48,331 nt of DNA, taken from Ignavibacteria bacterium (GTDB lineage Bacteria; Bacteroidota; Ignavibacteria; Kapaibacteriales; UBA4661). Under the pieces are notes generated by a model, which did not search any database, was not told where the DNA came from, and saw nothing but the letters and a program-made list of their open reading frames with translations. The translations under genes and the position numbers were made by a program. Location of the stretch: assembly GCA_014654705.1 (NCBI GenBank), contig JACVZY010000045.1, positions 1 to 48,331 on the forward strand, in the 5' to 3' direction. This document shows, one piece after another, positions 29,401-36,664 of the stretch. Each line of letters opens with the position of its first letter. Within the stretch, counting starts at the first letter, position 1.

Positions 29401-30009
29401 GACCCTGAAGGCGGATTAACGCTTGCTATTGGCGATGCGACAGGGCACGGAGTGCGTGCAGGAATGCTCGTATCACTGGTAAAAAGCAGCTTTCACGCGC
29501 TCGTACACGATTACACGTTGAGCGAGACCGTCGGTATGATTTCTCAAGCTATCAAGCAAATGCGCCTTCAGCGAATGTTTATGTGCCTTTCGCTTTTGCA
29601 TTTCCGCCGCAAACAGAACGACTGCGCTTGGCAAATTGATATGGCAGGCGCAGGAATGCCGCCTCTGATGGTCTTCAGGGCAAAAGATCACCGTGTGGAG
29701 TATATCCGTTCGCAGGGAATTGTACTGGGCGCAATGGAAAGCGCAGGGTATCCCCTGACTACATTTGATGTGCAAGCAGGGGATACGATACTGTTAATGT
29801 CCGATGGTATTCTTGAGCTTTTTAACGCTTCGGGCGATGAGCTTGGCACACAACGCCTTGAAGATTGTTTTGTACGCCTCTGCAAGCAGCAGAAACCAAT
29901 TACATCGGAAGCAATGCTAGATGAATTACATTTACTCACCGATAACTGGACTGACGGTGAACCTCTCCACGATGATATTGCGCTCATCGTCGTCAATGTC
30001 AAGGCTTAA
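26482..30009 (+). CDS. Two-component-regulator propeller sensor with SpoIIE-type phosphatase output
   Basis: 1175 residues from the chosen start. Signal/membrane segment to about residue 50. Some 13 Reg_prop repeats (about 60-715), each near GxLWIGTxxGLNRY (for example GFLWIGTSNGLNRYDGYS), predict two seven-bladed periplasmic propellers. A Y_Y_Y domain follows (about 745-822), then one membrane helix (about 831-850) and a long coiled coil to about 935. The PP2C/SpoIIE phosphatase domain has TATEVGGDYYDY, AIGDATGHGVRAGM, LMSDGILELF and a C-terminal HDDIALIVV, all with metal-binding aspartates. It would sense an outside signal and dephosphorylate a cytosolic partner such as an anti-sigma-factor antagonist; none is seen nearby. 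The ATG at 26482 has GGAGAGG upstream at 26471-26477; the frame is open from 26395. Confidence 0.9.
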   Translation: MLGLRSIRCLRTGLQALERYPLCISHLSSVLVFSLVLSALVSSFADVASAQNLLFEHLSYEQGLSESNVTAILQDKQGFLWIGTSNGLNRYDGYSIIIYRNDPNDSTSLANNAITALYEDESGILWVGTQNGLHRFDRITGRFTAYRNNPDNSNSLSSNLVRSIIEAPRGILWVSTKRGLNRLDVARGEWTLFKADKKGRGKGPSDNDIMTILADPTNRAHLWLGTRDGGLNKLHLPTTTFSVFKPDAFPTADEISIGITAMSFDPKGHLWLGTRDNMLWRFIPETGEFTPIEPLVAIAEQSMSQGNRTTTIQTLAIDKHGTLWAGTRMGIFSRSTLEDETGTWQQYTSNPNDAQSLSDDNVSVIRQDKSGVMWFGTQGGGLNKYVPQTSAFRNVKYNPLRKDIPSPIVNAIARKMSGEAWIGTQSGAVVYTGNSPSRLIASEYAVTAILHDSQGGTWLGTESGLIWIPRNGAEIRFQNSPDDNNSLGDNLVTALAEEKSSGDIWIGTQGGGISRLNPRTKTFTNYWSDAGISGSISDNFVFSMLVSQDGTLWVGTSNGLNRYNPQTNTFTAYLRTPQNGLPDAPILTLYEDAGGNLWLGTLGGGLYRFNPRSVSSLRFSKKDRLPSETIYGILGDKSGKLWLSTSRGLASLMFLQGNTSTPIVRTYGSADGLQSSAFRKGAYFRAADGVMSFGVGTGFVSFHPDSLRDNPTAPPVVLVRFRVFGDRKIIDTIPPPTQTRFELEYNDNFELEYAALDFTNSARNEYAYRIDEVHKDWLYTGENRRITGTNYDPGTYTLHIKAANSDGVWNNEGVTVSIIIHPPWWATWWFHSLIVVVGIGFIVLAYRLRVRRMIVLNSRLQTLVEERTKEISEQKYLLEEQAAEIQMTNGALQEKNVELENVLSVSEKERQELERAYKLLDIENNRKSQELNDARAFQISMLPARVPQIQGLDIAFVLRTATEVGGDYYDYVQDPEGGLTLAIGDATGHGVRAGMLVSLVKSSFHALVHDYTLSETVGMISQAIKQMRLQRMFMCLSLLHFRRKQNDCAWQIDMAGAGMPPLMVFRAKDHRVEYIRSQGIVLGAMESAGYPLTTFDVQAGDTILLMSDGILELFNASGDELGTQRLEDCFVRLCKQQKPITSEAMLDELHLLTDNWTDGEPLHDDIALIVVNVKA

Positions 30010-30024
30010 GCCATAGTGTGGAAT

Positions 30025-31383
30025 CTAGTGTTTCCCGTTTTTCGTATTCTCCGGCTGCCACGACCGATCAAAGGTTGATTTCAGTCCCTGCCAGCATTCA
30101 AAGTAGTCTCGCTGCAATGCACCCGTTTCTAAGGCATATTTCGTCGGCTTAACGGCAAAGCGTGTCTCAAACATAAACGCAAGGGTAGAATCAATGTAAT
30201 GCGGCTTCAGGTCAGCACTGGTCGCTTTCGTATATGTAGCACTATCGGGACCGTGCCCTGACATACAGTTGTGCAAACTGCAACCGCCCGGCACAAAACC
30301 TTCTTCTTTTGCGTCGTACACGCCATAAATCAAGCCCATGAACTCGTTCATGAAGTTGCGGTGGAACCAAGGCGGACGGAAGGTGTGCTCGGCAACCATC
30401 CAGCGCGGAGGGAAAATCACGAAGTCAATATTGGCAGTGCCGGGAGTCTCGGAGGGAGCTGTGAGAACGGTAAAAATGGATGGATCCGGGTGGTCGAAAC
30501 TCACAGTATTGATGGTCTGGAATTTATTCAAATCGTACTTGTACGGCGCATAGTTGCCGTGCCATGCCACAACGTTGAGTGGGGAATGGTCAATATTTGC
30601 TTGCCAGAGATTACCGTGAAACTTCGCAATGACACGAAAGTCACCATCTTTTTCTTCAAATGCTGCTACAGGGGTGTAGAAATCACGTGGATACGCTAGT
30701 CCGTTTGCGCCAATCGGTCCCAAGTCCGGCAGTCGAAACGTAGCACCATAATTTTCGCAAATATAGCCTCGTATTTCGCCATCATCAGGCACTTCCACTT
30801 GAAACTTAATACCGCGAGGAATTACGCAGATTTCGCCTGGCGACACTTCTAAAACACCCAACTCCGTTTTGAAAATATGTCGTCCTTTTTGTGCCACAAT
30901 CAGCATTTCGCCATCAGCATTATAGAAAAATCTATCGGTCATGGATGAATTAGCGACGTAGAGGTGGATAGCGCAGCCGTTATGCGTTTCGGCATCGCCA
31001 TTGCCGCCCATAGTAACCATACCGCTTACGAAATCCGTACCCGTCTTTGGCATGGGAAGCGGATTCCAGCGCAGTTGATTTGGCGAGGTTGGGGTCTCGT
31101 TGAATGGCGTGGAGCGAACAAGATTGTTATCTACTTGCTCAAACGGCGTATGCACCACCGAGGGACGAATCCGATACAGCCACGTACGACGGTTCTGCGA
31201 GCGCGGAGCCGTAAATGCCGTGCCACTCACCTGCTCAGCATAGAGATTGTAGGGAACTTTTTGCGGAGAATTCTGCCCCACAGGCAGAGCGTGTGGAAGA
31301 GCTTCAGAGGCAAATTCATTCCCAAAGCCTGATTGGTACTGCACACCGTTTAAGACTAGTGATTCAAGGGCTGTTGCTATCAT
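30025..31383 (-). CDS. hmgA: Homogentisate 1,2-dioxygenase
   Basis: 452 residues from ATG 31383. Fe(II) ring-cleaving dioxygenase that opens homogentisate to maleylacetoacetate in tyrosine/phenylalanine breakdown. Family landmarks: [15 protein letters not shown] at the N-terminus, [19 protein letters not shown] then [10 protein letters not shown] (iron-ligand His and Glu region), and [15 protein letters not shown]. The frame also begins at a TTG (31398), but the GGAG at 31393-31396 lies inside that extension and is correctly spaced for the ATG at 31383. The other genes of the pathway (hppD, fahA, maiA) are not in the window. Convergent with the sensor gene, 15 bases apart. Confidence 0.95.
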   Translation of the reverse strand: MIATALESLVLNGVQYQSGFGNEFASEALPHALPVGQNSPQKVPYNLYAEQVSGTAFTAPRSQNRRTWLYRIRPSVVHTPFEQVDNNLVRSTPFNETPTSPNQLRWNPLPMPKTGTDFVSGMVTMGGNGDAETHNGCAIHLYVANSSMTDRFFYNADGEMLIVAQKGRHIFKTELGVLEVSPGEICVIPRGIKFQVEVPDDGEIRGYICENYGATFRLPDLGPIGANGLAYPRDFYTPVAAFEEKDGDFRVIAKFHGNLWQANIDHSPLNVVAWHGNYAPYKYDLNKFQTINTVSFDHPDPSIFTVLTAPSETPGTANIDFVIFPPRWMVAEHTFRPPWFHRNFMNEFMGLIYGVYDAKEEGFVPGGCSLHNCMSGHGPDSATYTKATSADLKPHYIDSTLAFMFETRFAVKPTKYALETGALQRDYFECWQGLKSTFDRSWQPENTKNGKH

Positions 31384-31535
31384 TGTGTGAATCTCCAAGC
31401 AAATTTATGACATAATTAGATCTCATATAGTCTCGTTGAGAGACACATAAATTACTGCTTTGGTGCGGATGGTACAAATATTTTCCGTATATTTTTCGCT
31501 TATGGCGAACTTGTTTAACCTTTTTCTCGTAGTAT

Positions 31536-32690
31536 ATGCGAACCAACTCCATTCACCATTGCTTCTTCGCACTCATATTTTTCATTGGGTGCGCTATGGA
31601 CTCATTTTCCATGCATAATTCTATGACGACCTTCTTCCCCGCAGATACGGCGACGAAGCCCATTGCTATTGCTATTCACGGTGGCGCAGGAACAATTCGC
31701 CGAAGCGCTATGACTCCAGAGGCAGAAACACAATATCGTGCTATCCTAACGCAAGCGCTCGAAGCGGGACACACGGTGCTCAAACGTGGCGGAAATAGTA
31801 TGGATGCTGTTTCGGCAGCCGTAATGATTATGGAAGATTCGCCGCTCTTTAATGCAGGAAAAGGCGCTGTCTTGACTGCTGACAGCACGGTGGAGCTGGA
31901 CGCGGCAATTATGGAGGGAAAAACACTCAAAGCTGGTACAATAGCGGGCGTGCGTGGCATTAAGAATCCAATACTTTTGGCTCGCCGCGTCATGGAACAC
32001 TCCGAACACGTTATGCTTACGGGCAAAGGTGCAGAACGCTTTGCTGCTGAACAAGGTTTTGCACGAATGCCTGATGAATACTTTATTACCGAGCGCCGAG
32101 CGCAAGAATTAACACGAGCAAAGCAACAAGATGCCACTAAGCCGCTGTCGCCTGATGAAACTCCGGCAACAAAACCCTCGAAGAATGATTCTCTCGGCAA
32201 AAACAAGCGTAGCAGCCTTTACGATGGGAACGCCCCGCTTAATGAATGGTCACACGAAGGTAAAAAGTTCGGTACGGTCGGCGCGGTGGCGCTGGACAAG
32301 AATGGAGATATTGCAGCAGCCACATCAACAGGGGGAATGACCAATAAAAAGTATGGGCGCGTTGGCGATGCGCCTATTATTGGTGCGGGTACATACGCCA
32401 ATAATGCGACGTGTGCGGTCTCTGCAACAGGACACGGCGAATATTTCATTCGGAGTGTCGTTGCGTACGATATTGCAGCACTTGTGGAATACAAGGGTAT
32501 GACGCTGCAAGAAGCAGCTGATGCTGTAGTGATGAAAAAACTTGTGGAGCGTGGCGGTTCGGGCGGCATTATTGCGCTGGATAAGAAAGGCAATATTGCG
32601 ATGCCCTTCAATAGCGAAGGAATGTATCGGGGATGTATTACAACGGACGGAAAAATAATTGTGGAAATCTTCCGAAACGAAAAGAAGTAA
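31536..32690 (+). CDS. Isoaspartyl peptidase/L-asparaginase (Ntn hydrolase)
   Basis: 384 residues. Plant-type asparaginase family: an inactive precursor cuts itself before a threonine that becomes the nucleophile. The start IAIHGGAGTIRRSAMTPE is typical, and the cleavage site is EGKKFGTVGAVALD, making Thr247 the nucleophile. Downstream GGMTNKKYGRVGDAPIIGAG and GHGEYFIRSVVAYDIAALVE line the active site. A hydrophilic linker (about 190-240) precedes the cut, as expected. The N-terminus is hydrophobic with a Cys (FFIGCAMD), so export or lipoprotein anchoring is likely. Clears isoaspartyl dipeptides or asparagine. Confidence 0.92.
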   Translation: MRTNSIHHCFFALIFFIGCAMDSFSMHNSMTTFFPADTATKPIAIAIHGGAGTIRRSAMTPEAETQYRAILTQALEAGHTVLKRGGNSMDAVSAAVMIMEDSPLFNAGKGAVLTADSTVELDAAIMEGKTLKAGTIAGVRGIKNPILLARRVMEHSEHVMLTGKGAERFAAEQGFARMPDEYFITERRAQELTRAKQQDATKPLSPDETPATKPSKNDSLGKNKRSSLYDGNAPLNEWSHEGKKFGTVGAVALDKNGDIAAATSTGGMTNKKYGRVGDAPIIGAGTYANNATCAVSATGHGEYFIRSVVAYDIAALVEYKGMTLQEAADAVVMKKLVERGGSGGIIALDKKGNIAMPFNSEGMYRGCITTDGKIIVEIFRNEKK

Positions 32691-33192
32691 ACATCTTAGG
32701 AGGGAGTCTGTGCTTTGTGCTAGGAGCGTAGGAGATTTTTTGTTTTTCTGTTTTAGGTCACTTTTGTATATTACGGCTTCGTGTTCTTTACCAAAAAAGT
32801 TTTCTGCCTTTTATTTCGGGCAGAAAGCAATATTATCGTTTTTATGAGACCAAGAAGTAATGCTCTTGTCTCAAGTGTATGCTCATTTCAAGCCAGAACT
32901 CTATCATTCTTGTTTTGTTATGAGACAGTCTGCACATTGTTTTCTCTTCATTGAAAAAACTCATCCTCGCTATGAGCATTGTTTTATTACGCTTGCTGAT
33001 GTAGATGCTACGCTAAGTATCTTCGCCGCAAAAGATATATTACAAAGTGTATGCCAGAGTTTTGTTCAATGACAGTTAGCACCAACACCGCATGAGTCGG
33101 GTATATGTTTTTGTCTTGATGTCGTCAAAAACCACCCAAAAGTGCTGTAATAATTTATAGGTTTTTCTGCATCATAATTCTCTGGAGGCGTA
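32691..33192. other. Intergenic stretch with no recognised feature
   Basis: About 500 bases between the asparaginase and NlpC/P60 genes. An AT-rich part with T runs (near 32735-32760) follows the asparaginase, but I see no convincing hairpin. A 70-codon open frame (32860-33072, plus strand, beginning MLLSQVYAHF) has no family resemblance that I can see and only a weak AAGAAG upstream. The last bases hold the GGAGG of the next gene. Confidence 0.5.
32860..33072 (+). CDS. Doubtful small open frame
   Basis: 70 codons in the middle of the intergenic stretch. Rich in Cys, His and Phe, without signal peptide or motif. It could be a small protein, a relic, or chance; I lean to chance because codon use looks unlike neighbours. 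Confidence 0.15.
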   Translation: MLLSQVYAHFKPELYHSCFVMRQSAHCFLFIEKTHPRYEHCFITLADVDATLSIFAAKDILQSVCQSFVQ

Positions 33193-34191
33193 ATGCATCG
33201 TTGGAAAAGTACTCTGTGGATGCTCATTACAGGCTTTGTTGCCATTTTTCTTATTCTTCCGTCATTACCGTTGCAAGCCGCAATGAAACTCAAGAAGAAA
33301 GCCACAAGCGCCCGTGCGAAATACAAAGCCAAGCATAAATACACCAAGCATAAATACAAGCGTCATCGTGTTGCGTGTAATACCACGCAAGGGAAAACTC
33401 AAGCGCTTGCCTTTCTTCAATCTAGCAAAGAAATTGCCGCTTTGGCGGGCGTAGAATATCGTCCCGACCCGAATCTTCAGCGTTATATGGATGATGACGG
33501 CGAAGAACTCGCAGACGAACTTGATTTTAACGGACTTCCCTCCGGAGATGATGAAGAAATCGAAAACGATATGTCTGAAGATTTCTCAGCCGATGTTAAT
33601 TCTTTTCAAAAGCTCTGGACATCCTATATGCGCACCGTTGACCCCGAAGCAAATAACTCGCGTGCTGAGATGATTACTCAATCCGGTTTGCGTAAACAGG
33701 AACTTATGGCAGCCGTAATGGATTGGGTAGGCACTCCCTACTACTACGGTGGAACGCAACGAAGCGGAATTGACTGCTCGGCATTTACGGGCGCTGTTCA
33801 CCGTATGGTCGCAAGCGTTGTCCTGCCACGCACCGCAGCAAGCCAATCAACCGTCGGTGAGCAGGTGCGTGAGGGCGATAAACTTGAATTCGGCGACCTT
33901 ATTTTCTTCAATACCCGCCGTGCTGTCTATGTTTCTCACGTGGGTATTTATCTTGGCGACAACCTTTTCGCTCACGCAAGTTCCCGTTATGGCGTAACGG
34001 TGTCCTCCTTGACTGCTGACTACTACAAAAAGCGCTTTATTGGTGCTCGTCGCCTTCGTCCAATTGACCTCGACAACCTTACACCGCAACGTCTTGGCAA
34101 CATACCAAGCACCCTCACACCAAATGGTGCGATTTTGAACGTCCGCTCCGGCGCGAAAATGCGTGGCTCAATGGCAGCAATGCAAGACTAA
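33193..34191 (+). CDS. NlpC/P60-family cell-wall hydrolase
   Basis: 332 residues. Signal peptide ending near residue 33 (LPLQAA). Next is a strongly basic Lys/Tyr/His segment (about 35-60, KYKAKHKYTKHKYKRHR) and then a strongly acidic one (about 97-135, with DDDGEELADELD and DDEEIENDMSED). The C-terminal NlpC/P60 domain covers about 170-295: YYYGGTQRSGIDCSAF with catalytic Cys195, SHVGIYLGDNLFAHAS with catalytic His249. An SH3-like remnant seems to begin at the end (GAILNVRSGAKMRGS). It probably cleaves peptidoglycan stem peptides. The start is certain: GGAGG at 33184-33188. A strong terminator follows. Confidence 0.92.
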   Translation: MHRWKSTLWMLITGFVAIFLILPSLPLQAAMKLKKKATSARAKYKAKHKYTKHKYKRHRVACNTTQGKTQALAFLQSSKEIAALAGVEYRPDPNLQRYMDDDGEELADELDFNGLPSGDDEEIENDMSEDFSADVNSFQKLWTSYMRTVDPEANNSRAEMITQSGLRKQELMAAVMDWVGTPYYYGGTQRSGIDCSAFTGAVHRMVASVVLPRTAASQSTVGEQVREGDKLEFGDLIFFNTRRAVYVSHVGIYLGDNLFAHASSRYGVTVSSLTADYYKKRFIGARRLRPIDLDNLTPQRLGNIPSTLTPNGAILNVRSGAKMRGSMAAMQD

Positions 34192-34236
34192 AACGCGCTT
34201 CCCACAACGTTTAGAAGTGCAAAAAAAAAACTCCCG

Positions 34237-34298
34237 ACTCATCGCCCAAGCAGCGTTTATGCCATAGTGCAACGCTGCACTGGGCGATGAGTTTTTTT
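34237..34298 (+). terminator. Strong terminator, possibly bidirectional
   Basis: A 12-bp outer stem ACTCATCGCCCA/TGGGCGATGAGT (34237-34248 with 34281-34292) and a 7-bp inner stem CAGCGTT/AACGCTG (34251-34257 with 34271-34277). A T run follows (34292-34298) and an A run precedes it (34221-34230). It ends the NlpC/P60 transcript. Confidence 0.93.
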
Positions 34299-34328
34299 TA
34301 TGATTCGCTTTTTATCGTGATAGTAATT

Positions 34329-35513
34329 ATGCTTTTTAATTACCGCATTCATACTTTCGCTCTTTTCGCCGCACTATGCTGTGCTTCTTTCTCTTGTGCT
34401 CATCTTTGTGCCCAATCTCTCTCGACACAAGCGACGACAAGAATTCGGCTGGCAGTGGTGGGTGATTTTATGTGCCATGACTCACAAGTGAGCGCGGCAT
34501 TACAAAAAGATGGAAGTTACGATTACACAGCATGTTATGCCCATATTGCACCGCTCATTGCCAAAGCTGACTTTGCTTTTGGCAATTTAGAAACCGTTCT
34601 GGCTGGGAAAGCGCAGAAATACACTGGTTATCCCGCTTTTAACTCGCCCGATTCGTATGCTGTCGCCATTAAACAAGCAGGATTCGATGCACTCACAACG
34701 GCAAATAATCACTCCTTTGACCGAGGATATATCGGCATAAAACGTACACTCACCGTGCTAGACAGTCTTGGCATACCGCACACGGGCACGACCGATTCAC
34801 AACAAGAGCGCTCAAAGCCCCTTGTGGTCAATGTGCACGGTGTCAATGTCGGTATTATTGCTTACACATACGGACTCAATGGCGGTGCTTTATCGGGGCA
34901 GAATCGCACGACGGTCAATATCGTGGACACCACAGCAATTCGCACTGATATTCAGTATTTACAGGAACTGCCCCAAGCGGAGCGTCCCGATATTATCCTC
35001 GCTTCCTTACATTGGGGCGCTGAATACCAATTACAGCCATCGCCGGAGCAGCGTAAATTTGCCGATTGGCTCTTTCGTGCCGGTGTTCATGCGCTTTTGG
35101 GAGCGCATCCACACGTCGTACAAACCGTTGAAAACAAAAGCGTTGTACGGGTAATGGAAGGACGTTTAGACACACTCCAGCGCCCAGCTATCTATTCAAT
35201 GGGCAATTTTATTTCGGGACAGCGCACAAAACCTCGTGAGACGGGAGTGGTTGTTTGGTTGGAAATAGAAAAGAGTGCTAGTGGTGGTGCAAAAATTGTC
35301 AGCTTGGGCTATACGCCAACGTATATTGACAAACGCCGTAATGATGAGGGACGCACGGAATATCGCGTACTCAATGTTCCCCAAGCCGTTAAAGAAGCAG
35401 ACCAAAACCCTACATTGTACCCGGCGAATATCACAAAACGATTGCGAGAAATTCTGAACGATATTGCAAAACAGTTTGCCACACAGAACAACTCCTTCCG
35501 GCTTGTGGAATGA
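34329..35513 (+). CDS. CapA-family metallophosphatase-like protein
   Basis: 394 residues from the chosen start. PGA_cap (CapA/PgsA) fold, related to calcineurin-like phosphoesterases and found in poly-gamma-glutamate synthesis and in unlinked surface roles. Motifs: LAVVGDFMCHDSQV, FAFGNLETVLAG, LTTANNHSFDRGY, ILASLHWGAEYQ, LLGAHPHVVQ, IYSMGNFISGQ, which supply the Asp, Asn and His metal ligands. Signal peptide IHTFALFAALCCASFSCA, perhaps a lipoprotein. The frame opens at 34287, inside the preceding terminator; the ATG at 34329 is therefore chosen. No capB/capC is present. Confidence 0.88.
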   Translation: MLFNYRIHTFALFAALCCASFSCAHLCAQSLSTQATTRIRLAVVGDFMCHDSQVSAALQKDGSYDYTACYAHIAPLIAKADFAFGNLETVLAGKAQKYTGYPAFNSPDSYAVAIKQAGFDALTTANNHSFDRGYIGIKRTLTVLDSLGIPHTGTTDSQQERSKPLVVNVHGVNVGIIAYTYGLNGGALSGQNRTTVNIVDTTAIRTDIQYLQELPQAERPDIILASLHWGAEYQLQPSPEQRKFADWLFRAGVHALLGAHPHVVQTVENKSVVRVMEGRLDTLQRPAIYSMGNFISGQRTKPRETGVVVWLEIEKSASGGAKIVSLGYTPTYIDKRRNDEGRTEYRVLNVPQAVKEADQNPTLYPANITKRLREILNDIAKQFATQNNSFRLVE

Positions 35514-35546
35514 CGTTATATGCTCTGCCGCCTGTTCTCTCAGCCT

Positions 35547-36488
35547 TCAAAGCGCTATGTCATAATATGCCACACTCGAATATGTTACCGCAGACCGCGT
35601 TGAGCGTTCGTGCCATTGTTCGTAAGCAAGGCTTGAGCCATTGGTACATCCGGCAAGCTCAAGCGTCGTATAAACAGGCGGTAGTCCACAAATTTTGTAA
35701 GCATCGTCCACTGCCGCAATTCGTTGAAAGTACGCGCTCGCATTGCTTGTTTCCATGGCGTGAAGTAAGTGCTTATCTTCTTCTTCGACCGTTAACAGCA
35801 TCGTTGCGGCATCATAGGGGTCATCAAATTTGCGTCCAATATGCGCCATATCACCACTTGCTATAAAAGCTACTTTCTTTCCTGACGCTGCCAGAATTTC
35901 CCGTAAAGCATCGCAAAAGCTCATAAAATCACCGTTTGCTGTCGGAAGTATCATACCATTTTTATAGGGCTGCATAAGCGGGTAAAATGAGGTAACAAGA
36001 ATGGGCAGAATAGAAAAATCACGAGACCCAAAAAAACGCTGTAAGAAAACGACCTCAAATTCGATGGAATGTTCTTCACGGTGTGCAGAATCATCCTTTG
36101 TGAGATGTGGTAGCTTTTCGTACAGTTTGCGCAAAAGTTCGTGGTCTGTTTTGACAACACCATGCGGCGTGGAGAAATGCTGAAACGTAGGAATGAAGAG
36201 GCTTCCCCAGCCATAATGCGACGTTGCCAGTACCACAAACACGTCCGCATCAGAGTCCGAAAGTGCATAATACGCCGGACCATAAGCGGAAAGCCCCACG
36301 CGAAAATCAATATGTGGAGCAATAATCGCTTGTGCAGATTTTCTGACACTTTCGCCTGAAAGTGTCAGGTGGTGTGGCGAAACAACCACACTGTCAAGTA
36401 AATCTGACAGTTTTTGCTCGTTTGCCGGATAGCATGAACCCGCAAAGTATGCGGGACGGATAATCGAAGAAGCTGTTTGAATCAGCAT
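35547..36488 (-). CDS. Memo-family protein (AmmeMemoRadiSam system protein B)
   Basis: 313 residues. Memo/LigB-like fold related to non-haem iron dioxygenases. IRPAYFAGSCYPANEQKL at the start, IIAPHIDFRVGLSAYGPAY and VLATSHYGWGS with the conserved metal-site histidines, then FIASGDMAHIGRKFDDPY. In other genomes it travels with an AMMECR1 and a radical-SAM protein (the AmmeMemoRadiSam system); neither is adjacent. The end of the gene converges with the CapA-like gene, 33 bases apart. Confidence 0.9.
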   Translation of the reverse strand: MLIQTASSIIRPAYFAGSCYPANEQKLSDLLDSVVVSPHHLTLSGESVRKSAQAIIAPHIDFRVGLSAYGPAYYALSDSDADVFVVLATSHYGWGSLFIPTFQHFSTPHGVVKTDHELLRKLYEKLPHLTKDDSAHREEHSIEFEVVFLQRFFGSRDFSILPILVTSFYPLMQPYKNGMILPTANGDFMSFCDALREILAASGKKVAFIASGDMAHIGRKFDDPYDAATMLLTVEEEDKHLLHAMETSNASAYFQRIAAVDDAYKICGLPPVYTTLELAGCTNGSSLAYEQWHERSTRSAVTYSSVAYYDIAL

Positions 36489-36664
36489 TATACCTCACGA
36501 AAAAATTTGACAAAACGCTGGGCGGCTTATGACACCGCACAATCAAGAGTAGAGTCGGCTGCTGAGTTTTGAATATGCTTGCCGAAAGGCTCGCCTGAGC
36601 TGGAATATGAGGCTTTTTCAGTTCAAAACCCAACCCTCAAACCCCACCGCTATCCCAATCCCAA

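Noticed and set aside
31384-31398. TTG start for homogentisate dioxygenase at 31398
   Set aside because: The GGAG within this extension is the natural ribosome-binding site for the ATG at 31383.
34287-34328. Extended start of the CapA-like gene
   Set aside because: The ATG at 34287 lies inside the preceding terminator stem.
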